Made by a program: the position numbers and the translations under genes. This document shows, piece by piece, positions 36,543 to 45,268 of a stretch of DNA of 64,000 nucleotides. How positions within the stretch are numbered: the first letter of the stretch is position 1; each line of letters starts with the position of its first letter. The DNA comes from Lampropedia aestuarii (GTDB taxonomy: Bacteria > Pseudomonadota > Gammaproteobacteria > Burkholderiales > Burkholderiaceae_C), in NCBI RefSeq assembly GCF_004803635.1, contig NZ_SSWX01000001.1, forward strand, positions 186,001 to 250,000, given 5' to 3'. The notes beneath the pieces are model-generated. The model was not told where the DNA came from. It saw nothing but the letters and a program-made list of their open reading frames with translations, and ran no database searches.

Positions 36543-36731
36543 CGATTTTCTCCAAAGCTGAAGACTGCCCGCTGCGTGCTTCATGGGAATCATGAGGCAG
36601 CAACCCAAGCGTCCAACAGCAAATTCGCTGCGTATGCAGCATGTTTATACCCGATATATTAGGCTAAAACCGATGACTGTGCTGGGTCTCTGGTTTTGAG
36701 CTGCCTCGACAAGGGAACACATGGGGTGCCA

Positions 36732-36754
36732 TTAGAACGTGTTTACGATCTTAG
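36732..36754. repeat. 23-bp dispersed repeat, copy 2
   Basis: Identical base for base to 20303-20325 (starts TTAGAACGTGTTTACGAT, ends CTTAG). Located 21 bp past the bactofilin stop. Confidence 0.85.
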
Positions 36755-36775
36755 GGTGCGGCGAATCCCCACGCG

Positions 36776-37285
36776 CTATGCGTTTTGAGCTCTTTCAACC
36801 TGGCGACTGCTGCCTTGCAATGCAATAGTTGCCGATGGACTGGACTCACTGTGGCCAGCCAGCTGAGGCCTCTCTTGCGCCACCACCTCGGTCTCCAGCA
36901 GGGCCTTGCCCACTGACTCCTTGACTGGCAAGAGCGGAATCATGCAGCCTGAGACCAAGGCACCTTGGTGCATCTCCAGCTTGGCATAGGTGATATCGCC
37001 ACTGACTCGGGCTTTGGGCTGTAACTCCAGCATGCGACTCGCATGGATCGGCCCCTCCACCCGGCCGTTGACGATGATCACATCGGCCTTGATAGCACCA
37101 GACACCGTGCCGTGCTCGGCCACAAACACCAAACTGCCGTTTTTGGTATCGGCCAACTCGCCTTGTAGGCTGCCTACCAGCACGCCATCAATGCGGATGC
37201 CATCCTTGAATGTGATGTCGCCTTGAATCCGGCAGCCATCGGCCACCAGACTGCGAATCGCTGCCAATTTGTTTTTAGAAAACAT
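36776..37285 (-). CDS. Bactofilin (polymer-forming cytoskeletal protein)
   Basis: About 169 residues. The central beta-helix core has regularly spaced glycines and hydrophobics: GCRIQGDITFKDGIRIDGVL, GSLQGELADTKNGSLVF, GTVSGAIKADVIIVNGRVEG and ARVSGDITYAKLEMHQGALV. The last 45 residues are Ser/Glu/Gln-rich and probably disordered. Bactofilins polymerise without nucleotide and scaffold cell-shape or envelope machinery. ATG 37285 follows AAGGAGAGAG. It lies 61 bp after a coiled-coil membrane protein that may recruit it to the inner membrane; that is inference. Confidence 0.9.
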   Translation of the reverse strand: MFSKNKLAAIRSLVADGCRIQGDITFKDGIRIDGVLVGSLQGELADTKNGSLVFVAEHGTVSGAIKADVIIVNGRVEGPIHASRMLELQPKARVSGDITYAKLEMHQGALVSGCMIPLLPVKESVGKALLETEVVAQERPQLAGHSESSPSATIALQGSSRQVERAQNA

Positions 37286-37346
37286 CGCTCCACTCTCTCC
37301 TTCAATATGCATTTTTATGCGTTTGGAATGCTGTAGCTCAGCGCGT

Positions 37347-38195
37347 TTATGGTGACTCTTGCGTCTCTGTCTCAGGATCAGTATCGAACGCAATCGACTG
37401 GCGCGCTCTTTCTCGCTTGTCTTGCCAAACCACGACGGTCACGCTGCCAAGCTGCAATTGCGCAGGAATGCGCAATTGCCCCTCCAAGCGCAAATAGCTC
37501 TGCATGTCGATGGCTTGTCTGCGTTCATTGGCCGGCAAGCGCCAAGGCTTGCCATCCAGTTCACCAACAATAAGCCACTCCAACTCGCCTTTGAATGTGC
37601 CGGCATCGCGCTTGAGTTGCATCAACAGCAACTGCCAGTTCAGTGCCTCTTCGCTGCGCCGCTCCGCTGTAAAACCACGGATTGAGAAGTCGCCCTTGTC
37701 GTCAGCTGGCAAAAGGTTTTCATAAAAGCGCAATTCGTTTTTGAGGTGCTGGTTCTCCAATTGCAATTCTTTGACCTGCTGACGCAGCGCTTGCTGTGTC
37801 GCCTCATCGACCAATGCCAATGCATCGACCACCTCCAAGTCCTGCCTGCTTGCCGCCAAGCCATCAGCCAAAGAAGCCAAAGGCAAGGGCTCAGCAAGCT
37901 CTTTGGACTCTGTAGCGGGCTCTTGCCGTTCATGAGGCTCGGCACTCTGGGCTTGCAGTTGTTGCTGCAACACCAGCATGTCCTGCTGCAAGCGCGCCAA
38001 CTGCGCCTGCGCCTGTTCCTGCTTGCCAAAGCGCTCCACCATGGTGATGCCCCAGCGGCTGGCCAAACCGGCAAGCACCAACAACGCCAGCAGCAGAACA
38101 ATCAGCAACCAGCGCAATGGACGCGGCAAAAACCGCCGCACAACCAAGCGACGGCGATTGACAGGAAAGCGACTGGCAAACAGGCGAAAGCGCAT
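37347..38195 (-). CDS. Membrane-anchored coiled-coil protein (DUF6776-like)
   Basis: A 282-residue protein. Residues 1-27 are very basic (RRRLVVRRFLPRPLRW), followed by one membrane segment (LLIVLLLALLVLAGLA), then a long coiled coil (about residues 55-160, with AQLARLQQDMLVLQQQLQ and QQVKELQLENQHLKNELRFY) and a C-terminal domain of beta character (SIRGFTAERRSEEALNWQLL, LRIPAQLQLGSVTVVVWQDK). This looks like the family placed next to bactofilin genes in Burkholderiales. I know no experimentally proven function. The C-terminal domain would be periplasmic if the N terminus is inside. Confidence 0.75.
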   Translation of the reverse strand: MRFRLFASRFPVNRRRLVVRRFLPRPLRWLLIVLLLALLVLAGLASRWGITMVERFGKQEQAQAQLARLQQDMLVLQQQLQAQSAEPHERQEPATESKELAEPLPLASLADGLAASRQDLEVVDALALVDEATQQALRQQVKELQLENQHLKNELRFYENLLPADDKGDFSIRGFTAERRSEEALNWQLLLMQLKRDAGTFKGELEWLIVGELDGKPWRLPANERRQAIDMQSYLRLEGQLRIPAQLQLGSVTVVVWQDKRERARQSIAFDTDPETETQESP

Positions 38196-38357
38196 AAAGG
38201 CGAGAAAAGCATCAATGAAGGCAGCCTAGCCTGGCTTGGCCCTCCATGAACGCAGCACAAAAAAAAGAGTCGGGGCAAAAAACCGCGATCTCTTTGTATT
38301 GAATATCTCTGTAGAGTAGCGCAGACGGGCAGTTGTGCCAACCCCTATTTGCGCAGC

Positions 38358-38398
38358 ACGCCCACAAAAGGGCGCATTGCGCGCCTTTTTGTGGGCGT
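38358..38398. terminator. Terminator after phaB
   Basis: ACGCCCACAAAAGG and CCTTTTTGTGGGCGT form a long stem with GCGC in the loop region, 10 bp past the phaB stop. The stem itself supplies T-rich 3' flanks on either strand. Confidence 0.75.
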
Positions 38399-38407
38399 TC
38401 TTCATCA

Positions 38408-39145
38408 TTAATGCATGTGCAAACCACCATTGACTGGGAAATCCGCCCCAGTGGAGTAACCGCCCTCATTAGAGGCCAGCCAGGCAATGATCGAGGCAAT
38501 TTCACCTGGCTCACCCAGGCGCTTGACCGGAATCGTTCCGACAATTTTATCCAGCACATCTTCGCGGATGGCTTTGACCATATCGGTGCCAATATAGCCA
38601 GGACTGACGGTATTGACGGTAACACCCTTGCTGGCCAGCTCTTGCGCCAGCGCCATCGTAAAGCCATGCATGCCGGCTTTGGCCGCTGAGTAATTGGTCT
38701 GCCCTGCCTGGCCCTTGGCGCCATTGACCGAGCTGATGTTGATAATACGACCCCAGCGTTTTTCCACCATGTCCCCAACGACTTGTTTGGTCACGTTGAA
38801 CATCGAGTTCAGGTTGGTCTCAATCACCGCCCCCCAGTCCTCTGGCGTCATTTTGACAAACATTTTGTCGCGGGTGATGCCAGCGTTGTTCACCAGCACA
38901 TCGATCGTGCCATGCTCTGCCTTGGCCTTCTCGAAGGCCTCCACCGTCGAATCCCAGTTGGCCACATTGCCCACCGAGGCGTAAAACTCAAAACCCAAGG
39001 CCTTTTGCTCGGCCAACCAGCTCTGAAAGTCGCGCTTTGGACCACAGCCGGCCAGCACCTTAAAGCCCTCCTGGTGCAAACGCTGGCAAATTGCAGTCCC
39101 GATACCTCCCATACCACCAGTAACGTAAGCGACTTTTTGACTCAT
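38408..39145 (-). CDS. phaB: Acetoacetyl-CoA reductase
   Basis: A 245-residue short-chain dehydrogenase that makes (R)-3-hydroxybutyryl-CoA with NADPH for polyhydroxybutyrate. VTGGMGGIGTAICQRLHQEG is the cofactor loop, VLVNNAGITRDKMF the NNAG motif, ISSVNGAKGQAGQTNYSAAK the Ser-Tyr-Lys catalytic triad, and SPGYIGTDMVKAIREDVLDK the PhaB-specific lid region. AAGGAG lies 8 bases before ATG. It follows phaC by 101 bp; a phaA thiolase does not lie between or beside them. Confidence 0.95.
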   Translation of the reverse strand: MSQKVAYVTGGMGGIGTAICQRLHQEGFKVLAGCGPKRDFQSWLAEQKALGFEFYASVGNVANWDSTVEAFEKAKAEHGTIDVLVNNAGITRDKMFVKMTPEDWGAVIETNLNSMFNVTKQVVGDMVEKRWGRIINISSVNGAKGQAGQTNYSAAKAGMHGFTMALAQELASKGVTVNTVSPGYIGTDMVKAIREDVLDKIVGTIPVKRLGEPGEIASIIAWLASNEGGYSTGADFPVNGGLHMH

Positions 39146-39246
39146 ATTGAAATCTCCTTTTTGTAAGAACCAACACTAGTAATTTAGCGAATTTTCACAT
39201 CCGGCGGTGGCCGCACAAACCCTGCGCCGCAGCCCCCAAACCCAGC

Positions 39247-41040
39247 TCACGCGCGTTGCTTGACATAGCGGCCAGGGGCCGGCTCGATCACTGCATAAGC
39301 CCGGGCTTTGCCGGGGGCCTTTGGGGCAGCCACTTCCTGGCCTGCGTTGCCAGCCAGCCACTTAGCCCAATCGGGCCACCAACTGCCCGGCTGTTGCACA
39401 GCCTGCTCTAGCCATTCATGCCAGTGGCTGGGGAAAGTGGCCTGCTCTGAGGTCCAGTAGTGGCGCTTGCCCTTGGCTGGTGGATTGATCACACCGGCGA
39501 TATGGCCAGAAGCGCCCATGACAAAGCGCTTCTTGCCAGGGAAAATCTGCGTACTGGCATAAGCGCCCCTGATCGGCACAATGTGGTCGTCTTTGGAGCC
39601 GTAGATGTACATTGGCACCTGCACTTGGCCAAAATCGATCGCCTCACCGCAAACCACCAGTTTGCCTGGCTCGATCAAATTGTTTTCCAAGTAGGTATTG
39701 CGCAAATACCACGCATAGAACGGACCGGGCAAGTTCGTGCCATCGCTGTTCCAGTACAGCAAATCAAATGGCGGCGGCGTCTCGCCTTTGAGGTAATTGC
39801 CGACCACGTAATTCCAGACCAGTTCATTGGGCCTTAAAAAACTGAAGGTGGTGGCCAAGTCCTGGCCTTTCATCAAGCCCTTTTGGCCCATTTGCATTTC
39901 GCGGAACTGGACCATGTTTTCATCGATGAAAATGTCCAAAATACCGGTGTCTGCAAAATCCACCAAGGTGGTCAGCAAGGTTGCGCTTTCCACCACTTGC
40001 TTGGAGCGTGCGGCCAAGACAGCCAGTGCCGTGCACAAAATGGTGCCTCCAACACAAAAGCCCAGCGTATTGATTGTGGGCGCGGCCGTGATGTCCTGCA
40101 CGGCCTCAATCGCACGAATGGCGCCGTGCTCGATATAGTCGTCCCAGGTCTTGGTATCCATCGAGGCGTCCGGGTTACGCCAACTCACGACAAAGGTGCG
40201 ATGGCCTTGCGCGACCACATACTCGACCAGCGAGTTACCCGGCTGCAAATCCAAAATATAGTATTTGTTGATGCATGGTGGCACCAGCAACATCGGCCGC
40301 GCATACACGGATTCGGTGCTGGGCTTGTACTCGATCAGCTGGAAAAAAGCATTCTCAAACACGACGCTGCCGGGGGTCATCGCGAGGTTTTTGCCGACCT
40401 CGAACTGCGCCTCGTCTGTCATCGAGATATGGCCGCGTTGCATGTCCTGCCACATATTGAGCACGCCTTTGGCAATGCTCTGGCCTTGCGACTCAATGGC
40501 CTTGCGCTGCACATCGGGGTTGAGCGCCACAAAATTGGTCGGTGAGGTCGCTGCCAACCACTGGTCTACAGCAAACTGCAAACGGGCTTGGTTTTTGCCA
40601 TCAGTTTGCGTGATCTCGACCATCTTCTGCAGTGCCGTGGCATTGATTTTGTACAACGCAGCAGTCGATGCTGCTGCTGCACTATTGAGCCAGCCCTCAC
40701 TGGAAAAGCGCTTGTCTGAACGCAGCACCTCGCCCAACTCAGAGGTTTTGCGTTGCATCAACTGGCCGATTTGTTCCATGTATTCGGCCTGCAATTGCTG
40801 CAAGGCTTCTGGGTCCATTGAAAACTGGCCCGGCTTGGCCTGCTCGCCCAAACGGGCGGCCATTTGCTTCCACATCTCCAAGGACTCGGTAGCTGCCTTG
40901 TGCATGTCGGCTGGCGCTGGTGCCTGCGCTGGAGGCTGACTCTGCCGCAGCCAGGCGCTCCACTGCTCCCAGGCAGCTTGCTGCATCTGCAGCCACCCTT
41001 CAGGCACTTGTGCAGGCTGGCCATTGTCTTGTGCGCTCAT
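39247..41040 (-). CDS. phaC: Class I poly(3-hydroxyalkanoate) synthase
   Basis: A 597-residue polymerase of 3-hydroxyacyl-CoA. The lipase-like box is GFCVGGTILCTALAVLAA with the catalytic Cys; SWRNPDASMDTKTWDDYIEH is a strong family signature; the catalytic Asp is in the YGSKDDHIVPIRGAY region and the His in GASGHIAGVINPP. The N-terminal 200 residues are the helical synthase domain. Length and lack of a PhaE partner point to class I. GGGGAGA precedes the ATG. It is upstream of phaB. Confidence 0.95.
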   Translation of the reverse strand: MSAQDNGQPAQVPEGWLQMQQAAWEQWSAWLRQSQPPAQAPAPADMHKAATESLEMWKQMAARLGEQAKPGQFSMDPEALQQLQAEYMEQIGQLMQRKTSELGEVLRSDKRFSSEGWLNSAAAASTAALYKINATALQKMVEITQTDGKNQARLQFAVDQWLAATSPTNFVALNPDVQRKAIESQGQSIAKGVLNMWQDMQRGHISMTDEAQFEVGKNLAMTPGSVVFENAFFQLIEYKPSTESVYARPMLLVPPCINKYYILDLQPGNSLVEYVVAQGHRTFVVSWRNPDASMDTKTWDDYIEHGAIRAIEAVQDITAAPTINTLGFCVGGTILCTALAVLAARSKQVVESATLLTTLVDFADTGILDIFIDENMVQFREMQMGQKGLMKGQDLATTFSFLRPNELVWNYVVGNYLKGETPPPFDLLYWNSDGTNLPGPFYAWYLRNTYLENNLIEPGKLVVCGEAIDFGQVQVPMYIYGSKDDHIVPIRGAYASTQIFPGKKRFVMGASGHIAGVINPPAKGKRHYWTSEQATFPSHWHEWLEQAVQQPGSWWPDWAKWLAGNAGQEVAAPKAPGKARAYAVIEPAPGRYVKQRA

Positions 41041-41275
41041 ATGTGATGTCTCCCCATGAAAAACTCCATGCTAGCCGTGGCATCAAAAACATCCAGCCAA
41101 AAGCTGTATCTGGACTTTCATTCTGGATGTGCAAACAGTATGCCATCCAAACCATGCCATTCCATTGTTACCGACTGTTGACGTGCGCGCAGCAATGCCT
41201 GAAATCTGCACGCATGCGCCTTGAGATGCCAGGCTTGCACCAACCAGACACGGCAAAAAGCTGGCAAAAGACAGC

Positions 41276-41334
41276 AAAAAAAAACCTGTACTTGGCGGTG
41301 TGAAGATACGGTCATTCACACCACCAAGCACAGG
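41276..41334 (-). terminator. Strong long-stem terminator of the Liv-type operon
   Basis: On the minus strand CCTGTGCTTGGTGGTGTGAA pairs over 20 positions, with two mismatches, with TTCACACCGCCAAGTACAGG across a ten-base loop, followed by nine T. It lies about 70 bp after the livF-type stop. Confidence 0.88.
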
Positions 41335-41348
41335 GTTTGTGCCCCTCA

Positions 41349-41393
41349 AGAGCCTGTTCACGATCTGCATGCAGAGCATGAACAAATTTCCGG
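41349..41393. repeat. Palindromic copy of the dispersed repeat
   Basis: AAGAGCCTGTTCACGATCTG is followed directly by the near-reverse complement CAGAGCATGAAC around a GCATGC centre, so a 28-bp imperfect palindrome. It is one arm of the dispersed repeat family immediately after the livF-type stop. Confidence 0.65.
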
Positions 41394-41400
41394 CAATTGA

Positions 41401-42111
41401 TCAGACTTCCAGCCACTCCTTGCGAATGGCCGCATTGGCTTTGAGTTCTTGGGCAGAGCCATCAAACACAATGCTGCCATGGCCCATCAGCAGGCACCGA
41501 TCGGCAATCTCCAATGCAATCGTGAGCTTTTGCTCAATCAGCAAGACCGAAACGCCGCGCTCTCTCAATGTGAGTAAAAACTCACCAACCTGCTCGACAA
41601 TTTTCGGCGCCAAACCTTCTGTGGGCTCATCGATCACCACCAGATCAGGATCGCCCATCAGCGCGCGGCACAAGGCCAGCATTTGCTGCTCACCGCCTGA
41701 CAACACGCCCGCCTCGGTGTGCTGCCGTTCACGCAAGCGTGGGAACAAACGGTAGGAATCCTCAAAACTCCAGCGTGTCGATTGGTGGCCGCGCTTCTCA
41801 CCAAGCATCAGGTTCTGGTGCACCGTGAGCTTGGGAAAAATATCCCGGTTCTCTGGTACATAGCCAATGCCTAAATGGGCGATCTCATAGGGTTTTTTGC
41901 CCACCAATTTAACCTCTTGCCCATCCGCACGGGTCAGCACGATGTCACCTTGGCAGTCCACCAAACCTAGAATGGCTTTGGCCGTGGTAGAGCGGCCTGA
42001 GCCATTGCGTCCCAGCAAAGCCAGAATCTCGCCTTTGCGGACGTTGAACTGCACGCCATGCAATACATGGCTTTTGCCATAGTAGGCATGCAATTGGTCA
42101 ATGCGCAGCAT
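41401..42111 (-). CDS. LivF-type ABC transporter ATP-binding protein
   Basis: A 236-residue ATPase of a branched-chain-amino-acid-type uptake system. Walker A reads LLGRNGSGRSTTAKAI, with Arg where the invariant Lys is expected; the codon is CGC on the coding strand. The signature is VLSGGEQQMLALCRALMGDP, Walker B DLVVIDEPTEGLAP, and the H-loop is replaced by the LivF-typical LLIEQKL. ATG 42111 starts at the family N terminus (MLRIDQLHAYYGKSHVLHGV) and overlaps the livG-type stop by 14 bases. Last gene of the operon. Confidence 0.9.
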   Translation of the reverse strand: MLRIDQLHAYYGKSHVLHGVQFNVRKGEILALLGRNGSGRSTTAKAILGLVDCQGDIVLTRADGQEVKLVGKKPYEIAHLGIGYVPENRDIFPKLTVHQNLMLGEKRGHQSTRWSFEDSYRLFPRLRERQHTEAGVLSGGEQQMLALCRALMGDPDLVVIDEPTEGLAPKIVEQVGEFLLTLRERGVSVLLIEQKLTIALEIADRCLLMGHGSIVFDGSAQELKANAAIRKEWLEV

Positions 42112-42928
42112 GCTCACCCCCTTCCTGTTCCAAAACGTCAGCAGCCAACACTGCATTGGCCTGGTTGTCTGCCAGGGTGGAGCCCAAATAGGCCTCTTGC
42201 ACGGCCGCATTGGCACGCACCTTCTGCGGCGTATCAAAGGCAATCACTTGGCCGTAAACGACCACCGCTATCTTATCGGCCAAGCCAAACACCACGCCCA
42301 TGTCATGCTCGACTGTCAGCAGCGTTTTGCCCACCGTGACTTCTTTGATCAACTCAATGAAGTGCGACGTCTCAGTGGTGCTCATCCCTGCGGTTGGCTC
42401 GTCGAGCAAAATCACGTTGGCACCGCCTGCAATCGTCACACCAATCTCCAGCGCACGTTGCTCGGCGTAAGTCAGATTCATCGCCAACACATCGCGGCGT
42501 TTTTCCAAATGCAGTTTGTGCAGCAACTCTTCGGTGCGCTGGTTGGCATCGTGCAAGTTGGCCAGAAAGCGCCAGCAGCTGTACTTATAACCGGAGCTCC
42601 ACAGCAAACCACAGCGCAAATTTTCAAACACGCTGAGCTTGGAGAACAGGTTGCTGACCTGAAAGCTACGCGCCAGACCCAGGCGGTTGATCTCGAACGG
42701 CGTTTGCCCATTGATGCGCTGGCCGTTGAGCAGCACGTCACCGCCCGATGGCAGCAAGCGGCCACTGATCAAATTGAACAAGGTCGACTTGCCTGCGCCG
42801 TTCGGGCCAATGATGGCCACGCGCTCACCCTGCTGCACCGACAAGTTGGCTCCACGGATGATTTCAGTTTTACCAAATGTTTTGCGCAAGTCGCGCAATT
42901 CCAAGGCGTATGGGGTGGACTGGCTCAT
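42098..42928 (-). CDS. LivG-type ABC transporter ATP-binding protein
   Basis: A 276-residue ATPase with a canonical Walker A (AIIGPNGAGKSTLFNLISG), a variant signature LTYAEQRALEIGVTIAGG, Walker B VILLDEPTAGMS and an H-loop in LTVEHDMGVVFGLADKIAVV. It pairs with the LivF-type subunit whose Walker A lacks Lys, so this subunit may carry most of the ATP turnover. The ATG at 42928 overlaps the permease stop (ATGA). About 25 extra residues at the C terminus. Confidence 0.9.
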   Translation of the reverse strand: MSQSTPYALELRDLRKTFGKTEIIRGANLSVQQGERVAIIGPNGAGKSTLFNLISGRLLPSGGDVLLNGQRINGQTPFEINRLGLARSFQVSNLFSKLSVFENLRCGLLWSSGYKYSCWRFLANLHDANQRTEELLHKLHLEKRRDVLAMNLTYAEQRALEIGVTIAGGANVILLDEPTAGMSTTETSHFIELIKEVTVGKTLLTVEHDMGVVFGLADKIAVVVYGQVIAFDTPQKVRANAAVQEAYLGSTLADNQANAVLAADVLEQEGGEHAAH

Positions 42929-44271
42929 GCAGCTACTCCTTCCTGCAGTTGGCGAATATCGGCCTCAATCAACTCCTGCTGGTGGTGCCAGCGCTGCACA
43001 AAGCCACGCCTGGCCCACAAAAACAGCGCCAATGTCACCACGGTCCAGCCTCCTACCACCAGCCAATGCGTGGTGTTGGCCACATCCAGCGTTTGGCGCA
43101 TGAATGTCAGCTGCGTGCTCATGATGGCATTCATCTGCAAGTGGTAGATCATTTCAATCAATGCGGCCACACCCAAAAAAGCCAGCAATCCGGTAATGGC
43201 CAGCGCCACATACGGCAACACCAGAGGCCCGAAGCGGTGGAATTTGATCACCCGCACATTGACCATGATGATGCTGGCCACACCGCCGGGTGCGAACATC
43301 ACCATGAACAAGAAGATCAAGCCCAAATACAGCATCCAGGCCTGTGTCAACTCGGACAGCAAAATCATCGCCAAGACCATCAGCACCGCACCAATGATGG
43401 GGCCAAAAAACAAGGTCGCACCGCCCAGGAAGGTGAACAGCAAATACGTGCCTGAGCGGATCGCATTGAGGCTGTCCATCGCCGTGATGATCTCAAAGTG
43501 CAGCACCATCAAACCGCCCCCAATGCCGGCAAAAAAGCCGGCAATGATGAAGGAGAAATAGCGCACCTTGTGGGTGTTGTAACCAATGAACTCGACGCGC
43601 TCTGGATTGTCACGCACCGCGTTAAGCATGCGCCCCAATGGCGTGCGGGTAAAGGCGAACATCAAGGCCGTGCAGACAAAGCAATACAGCGCAATCAGGT
43701 AGTACATCTGGATCGAAGGGCCAAAGGTAATACCCATGAACGGCTGGCCTACGACTCGGTCGGTAGAGATACCGCCCTCACCGCCAAAGAACTCGGGGAA
43801 CATCAGCGCCATCGATGCGACCAGCTCACCAATACCCAGTGTGATCATGGCAAAGGTCGTGCCCGATTTGCGCGTGGTCACATAGCCCAGCAAGATGGCA
43901 AAAAAGGCACCAGCCACGCCACCGACCAAGGGAATCAGTGATACCGGCAGCGCAAACGCGCCATCCCCCACCTTGTTGAGCACGTGGATCGCAATAAACG
44001 CGCCCAGACCAACATAGACCGCATGGCCAAAGCTCAGCATGCCGCCCTGCCCCAGCAAGATGTTGTAGCTCAGACAAATGATGATCAAGTAACCCATCTG
44101 CGAGAGCATGGTCAAGGCCAGGCCACTGCTAAAGACGTGTGGCGCAGCAATCAAAACCAAGGCAAAAATGGCCCAGGTCAGCACACGCCATTTGTTCAAA
44201 ATGGGCACATTCTCGCCAATGCGCGGATTGGCGCCTGAAGAGGAAGTGGAAGTCAAAACGGATGTATTCAT
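42925..44271 (-). CDS. LivM-type ABC transporter permease
   Basis: A permease of about 448 residues. The LivM core includes YNILLGQGGMLSFGHAVYVG, TFAMITLGIGELVASMALMF, NPERVEFIGYNTHKVRYFSF and GGLMVLHFEIITAMDSLNAI. After the core (about residue 330) there is an additional C-terminal region with two more hydrophobic segments (LPYVALAITGLLAFLGVAAL, WLVVGGWTVVTLALFLWARR) and a charged end, longer than common LivM proteins. Start ATG 44271 was chosen for its GAGGG site; it lies four bases after the LivH-type stop. Confidence 0.9.
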   Translation of the reverse strand: MNTSVLTSTSSSGANPRIGENVPILNKWRVLTWAIFALVLIAAPHVFSSGLALTMLSQMGYLIIICLSYNILLGQGGMLSFGHAVYVGLGAFIAIHVLNKVGDGAFALPVSLIPLVGGVAGAFFAILLGYVTTRKSGTTFAMITLGIGELVASMALMFPEFFGGEGGISTDRVVGQPFMGITFGPSIQMYYLIALYCFVCTALMFAFTRTPLGRMLNAVRDNPERVEFIGYNTHKVRYFSFIIAGFFAGIGGGLMVLHFEIITAMDSLNAIRSGTYLLFTFLGGATLFFGPIIGAVLMVLAMILLSELTQAWMLYLGLIFLFMVMFAPGGVASIIMVNVRVIKFHRFGPLVLPYVALAITGLLAFLGVAALIEMIYHLQMNAIMSTQLTFMRQTLDVANTTHWLVVGGWTVVTLALFLWARRGFVQRWHHQQELIEADIRQLQEGVAA

Positions 44272-44275
44272 AGTC

Positions 44276-45229
44276 TTAGCCCTCACGCTTTCCCATCAGG
44301 CCACGTGGGCGGAAAATGAGCATCAGCACCAGCAGCAGATACGGCAGAATCGGCGCCACCTGTGAAATGGTCAAACGCAAAACCGGGTAGCCAAAGGTTT
44401 CAGGTCCAGCGGCCACACCCAGGCCGCGCAACATGCCCAGCAAGGAGTAATCCATCGCCACAGCGAAGGTTTGCATCACACCAATCAGGATCGAGGCAAC
44501 AAACGCTCCGCCCAGCGAGCCCATGCCGCCCACCACCACCACGACAAAAATAATCGGGCCAACGGCCAGAGCCATCGCTGGCTCGGTGATGTAGGTATTG
44601 CCACCAATCACCCCAGCCAAACCGGCCAACGCAGCGCCACCGCCGAACACCAGCATGAACACGCGTGGCACGTTGTGGCCCAGGGCCTCGACCATGTCCG
44701 GATGGGTCAGCGCGGCTTGAATCACCAGGCCAATGCGCGTGCGCGTCAGCAGCAGCCAAATCGAGACCAGCATGACTACCGCCACCAACATGATGAACGC
44801 CCGTGATTTGGGGAACTGGGTATCAAACAAGGTAAAAAGCGGGCCTTGCAGGAACGGCGGCAAGCCATAAGGCACGGCCGCACGTCCCCAGATCAGTTGC
44901 ACCACCTCCAAGATCAGGTAGGACAAGCCAAAGGTGATCAACAACTCTGGCACATGGCCAAACTTGTGCACCCGGCGCAGGCTATAGCGCTCAAACGCGG
45001 CACCAAGCGCGCCCACCAGCAGAGGCGCAACCACCAAAGCTGCCCAGAAGCCAATCGTGTCAGAGATGACATAGGCCAGGTATGCACCCAGCATATAAAA
45101 ACTGGCATGCGCAAAATTGAGCACGCCCATCATGCTGAAAATCAGGGTCAAGCCTGAACTCAGCATGAACAGCAATAAGCCATAGCTCAATCCATTGAGC
45201 AATGAAATAACGAAAAACTCGAAACTCAT
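44276..45229 (-). CDS. LivH-type ABC transporter permease
   Basis: A 317-residue permease with about eight membrane segments. Landmarks: LLNGLSYGLLLFMLSSGLTL, MMGVLNFAHASFYMLGAYLA, ELLITFGLSYLILEVVQLIW, VFGGGAALAGLAGVIGGNTY and GGMGSLGGAFVASILIGVMQ, the last being the EAA-like loop of the family. It forms the translocation pore with the LivM-type permease. Second gene of the operon, 39 bp after the binding-protein gene. Confidence 0.92.
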   Translation of the reverse strand: MSFEFFVISLLNGLSYGLLLFMLSSGLTLIFSMMGVLNFAHASFYMLGAYLAYVISDTIGFWAALVVAPLLVGALGAAFERYSLRRVHKFGHVPELLITFGLSYLILEVVQLIWGRAAVPYGLPPFLQGPLFTLFDTQFPKSRAFIMLVAVVMLVSIWLLLTRTRIGLVIQAALTHPDMVEALGHNVPRVFMLVFGGGAALAGLAGVIGGNTYITEPAMALAVGPIIFVVVVVGGMGSLGGAFVASILIGVMQTFAVAMDYSLLGMLRGLGVAAGPETFGYPVLRLTISQVAPILPYLLLVLMLIFRPRGLMGKREG

Positions 45230-45268
45230 GCGTGATCTACCTGTAGTGAAAAGTCATGCAAATCCTCA

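Larger units (their letters stand above)
41041..41400. other. Gene-free region between the Liv-type operon and phaC
   Basis: 360 bp with two palindromic structures (41276-41334 and 41349-41393) and the expected phaC promoter near the low end. No open frame has recognisable content. Confidence 0.6.
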
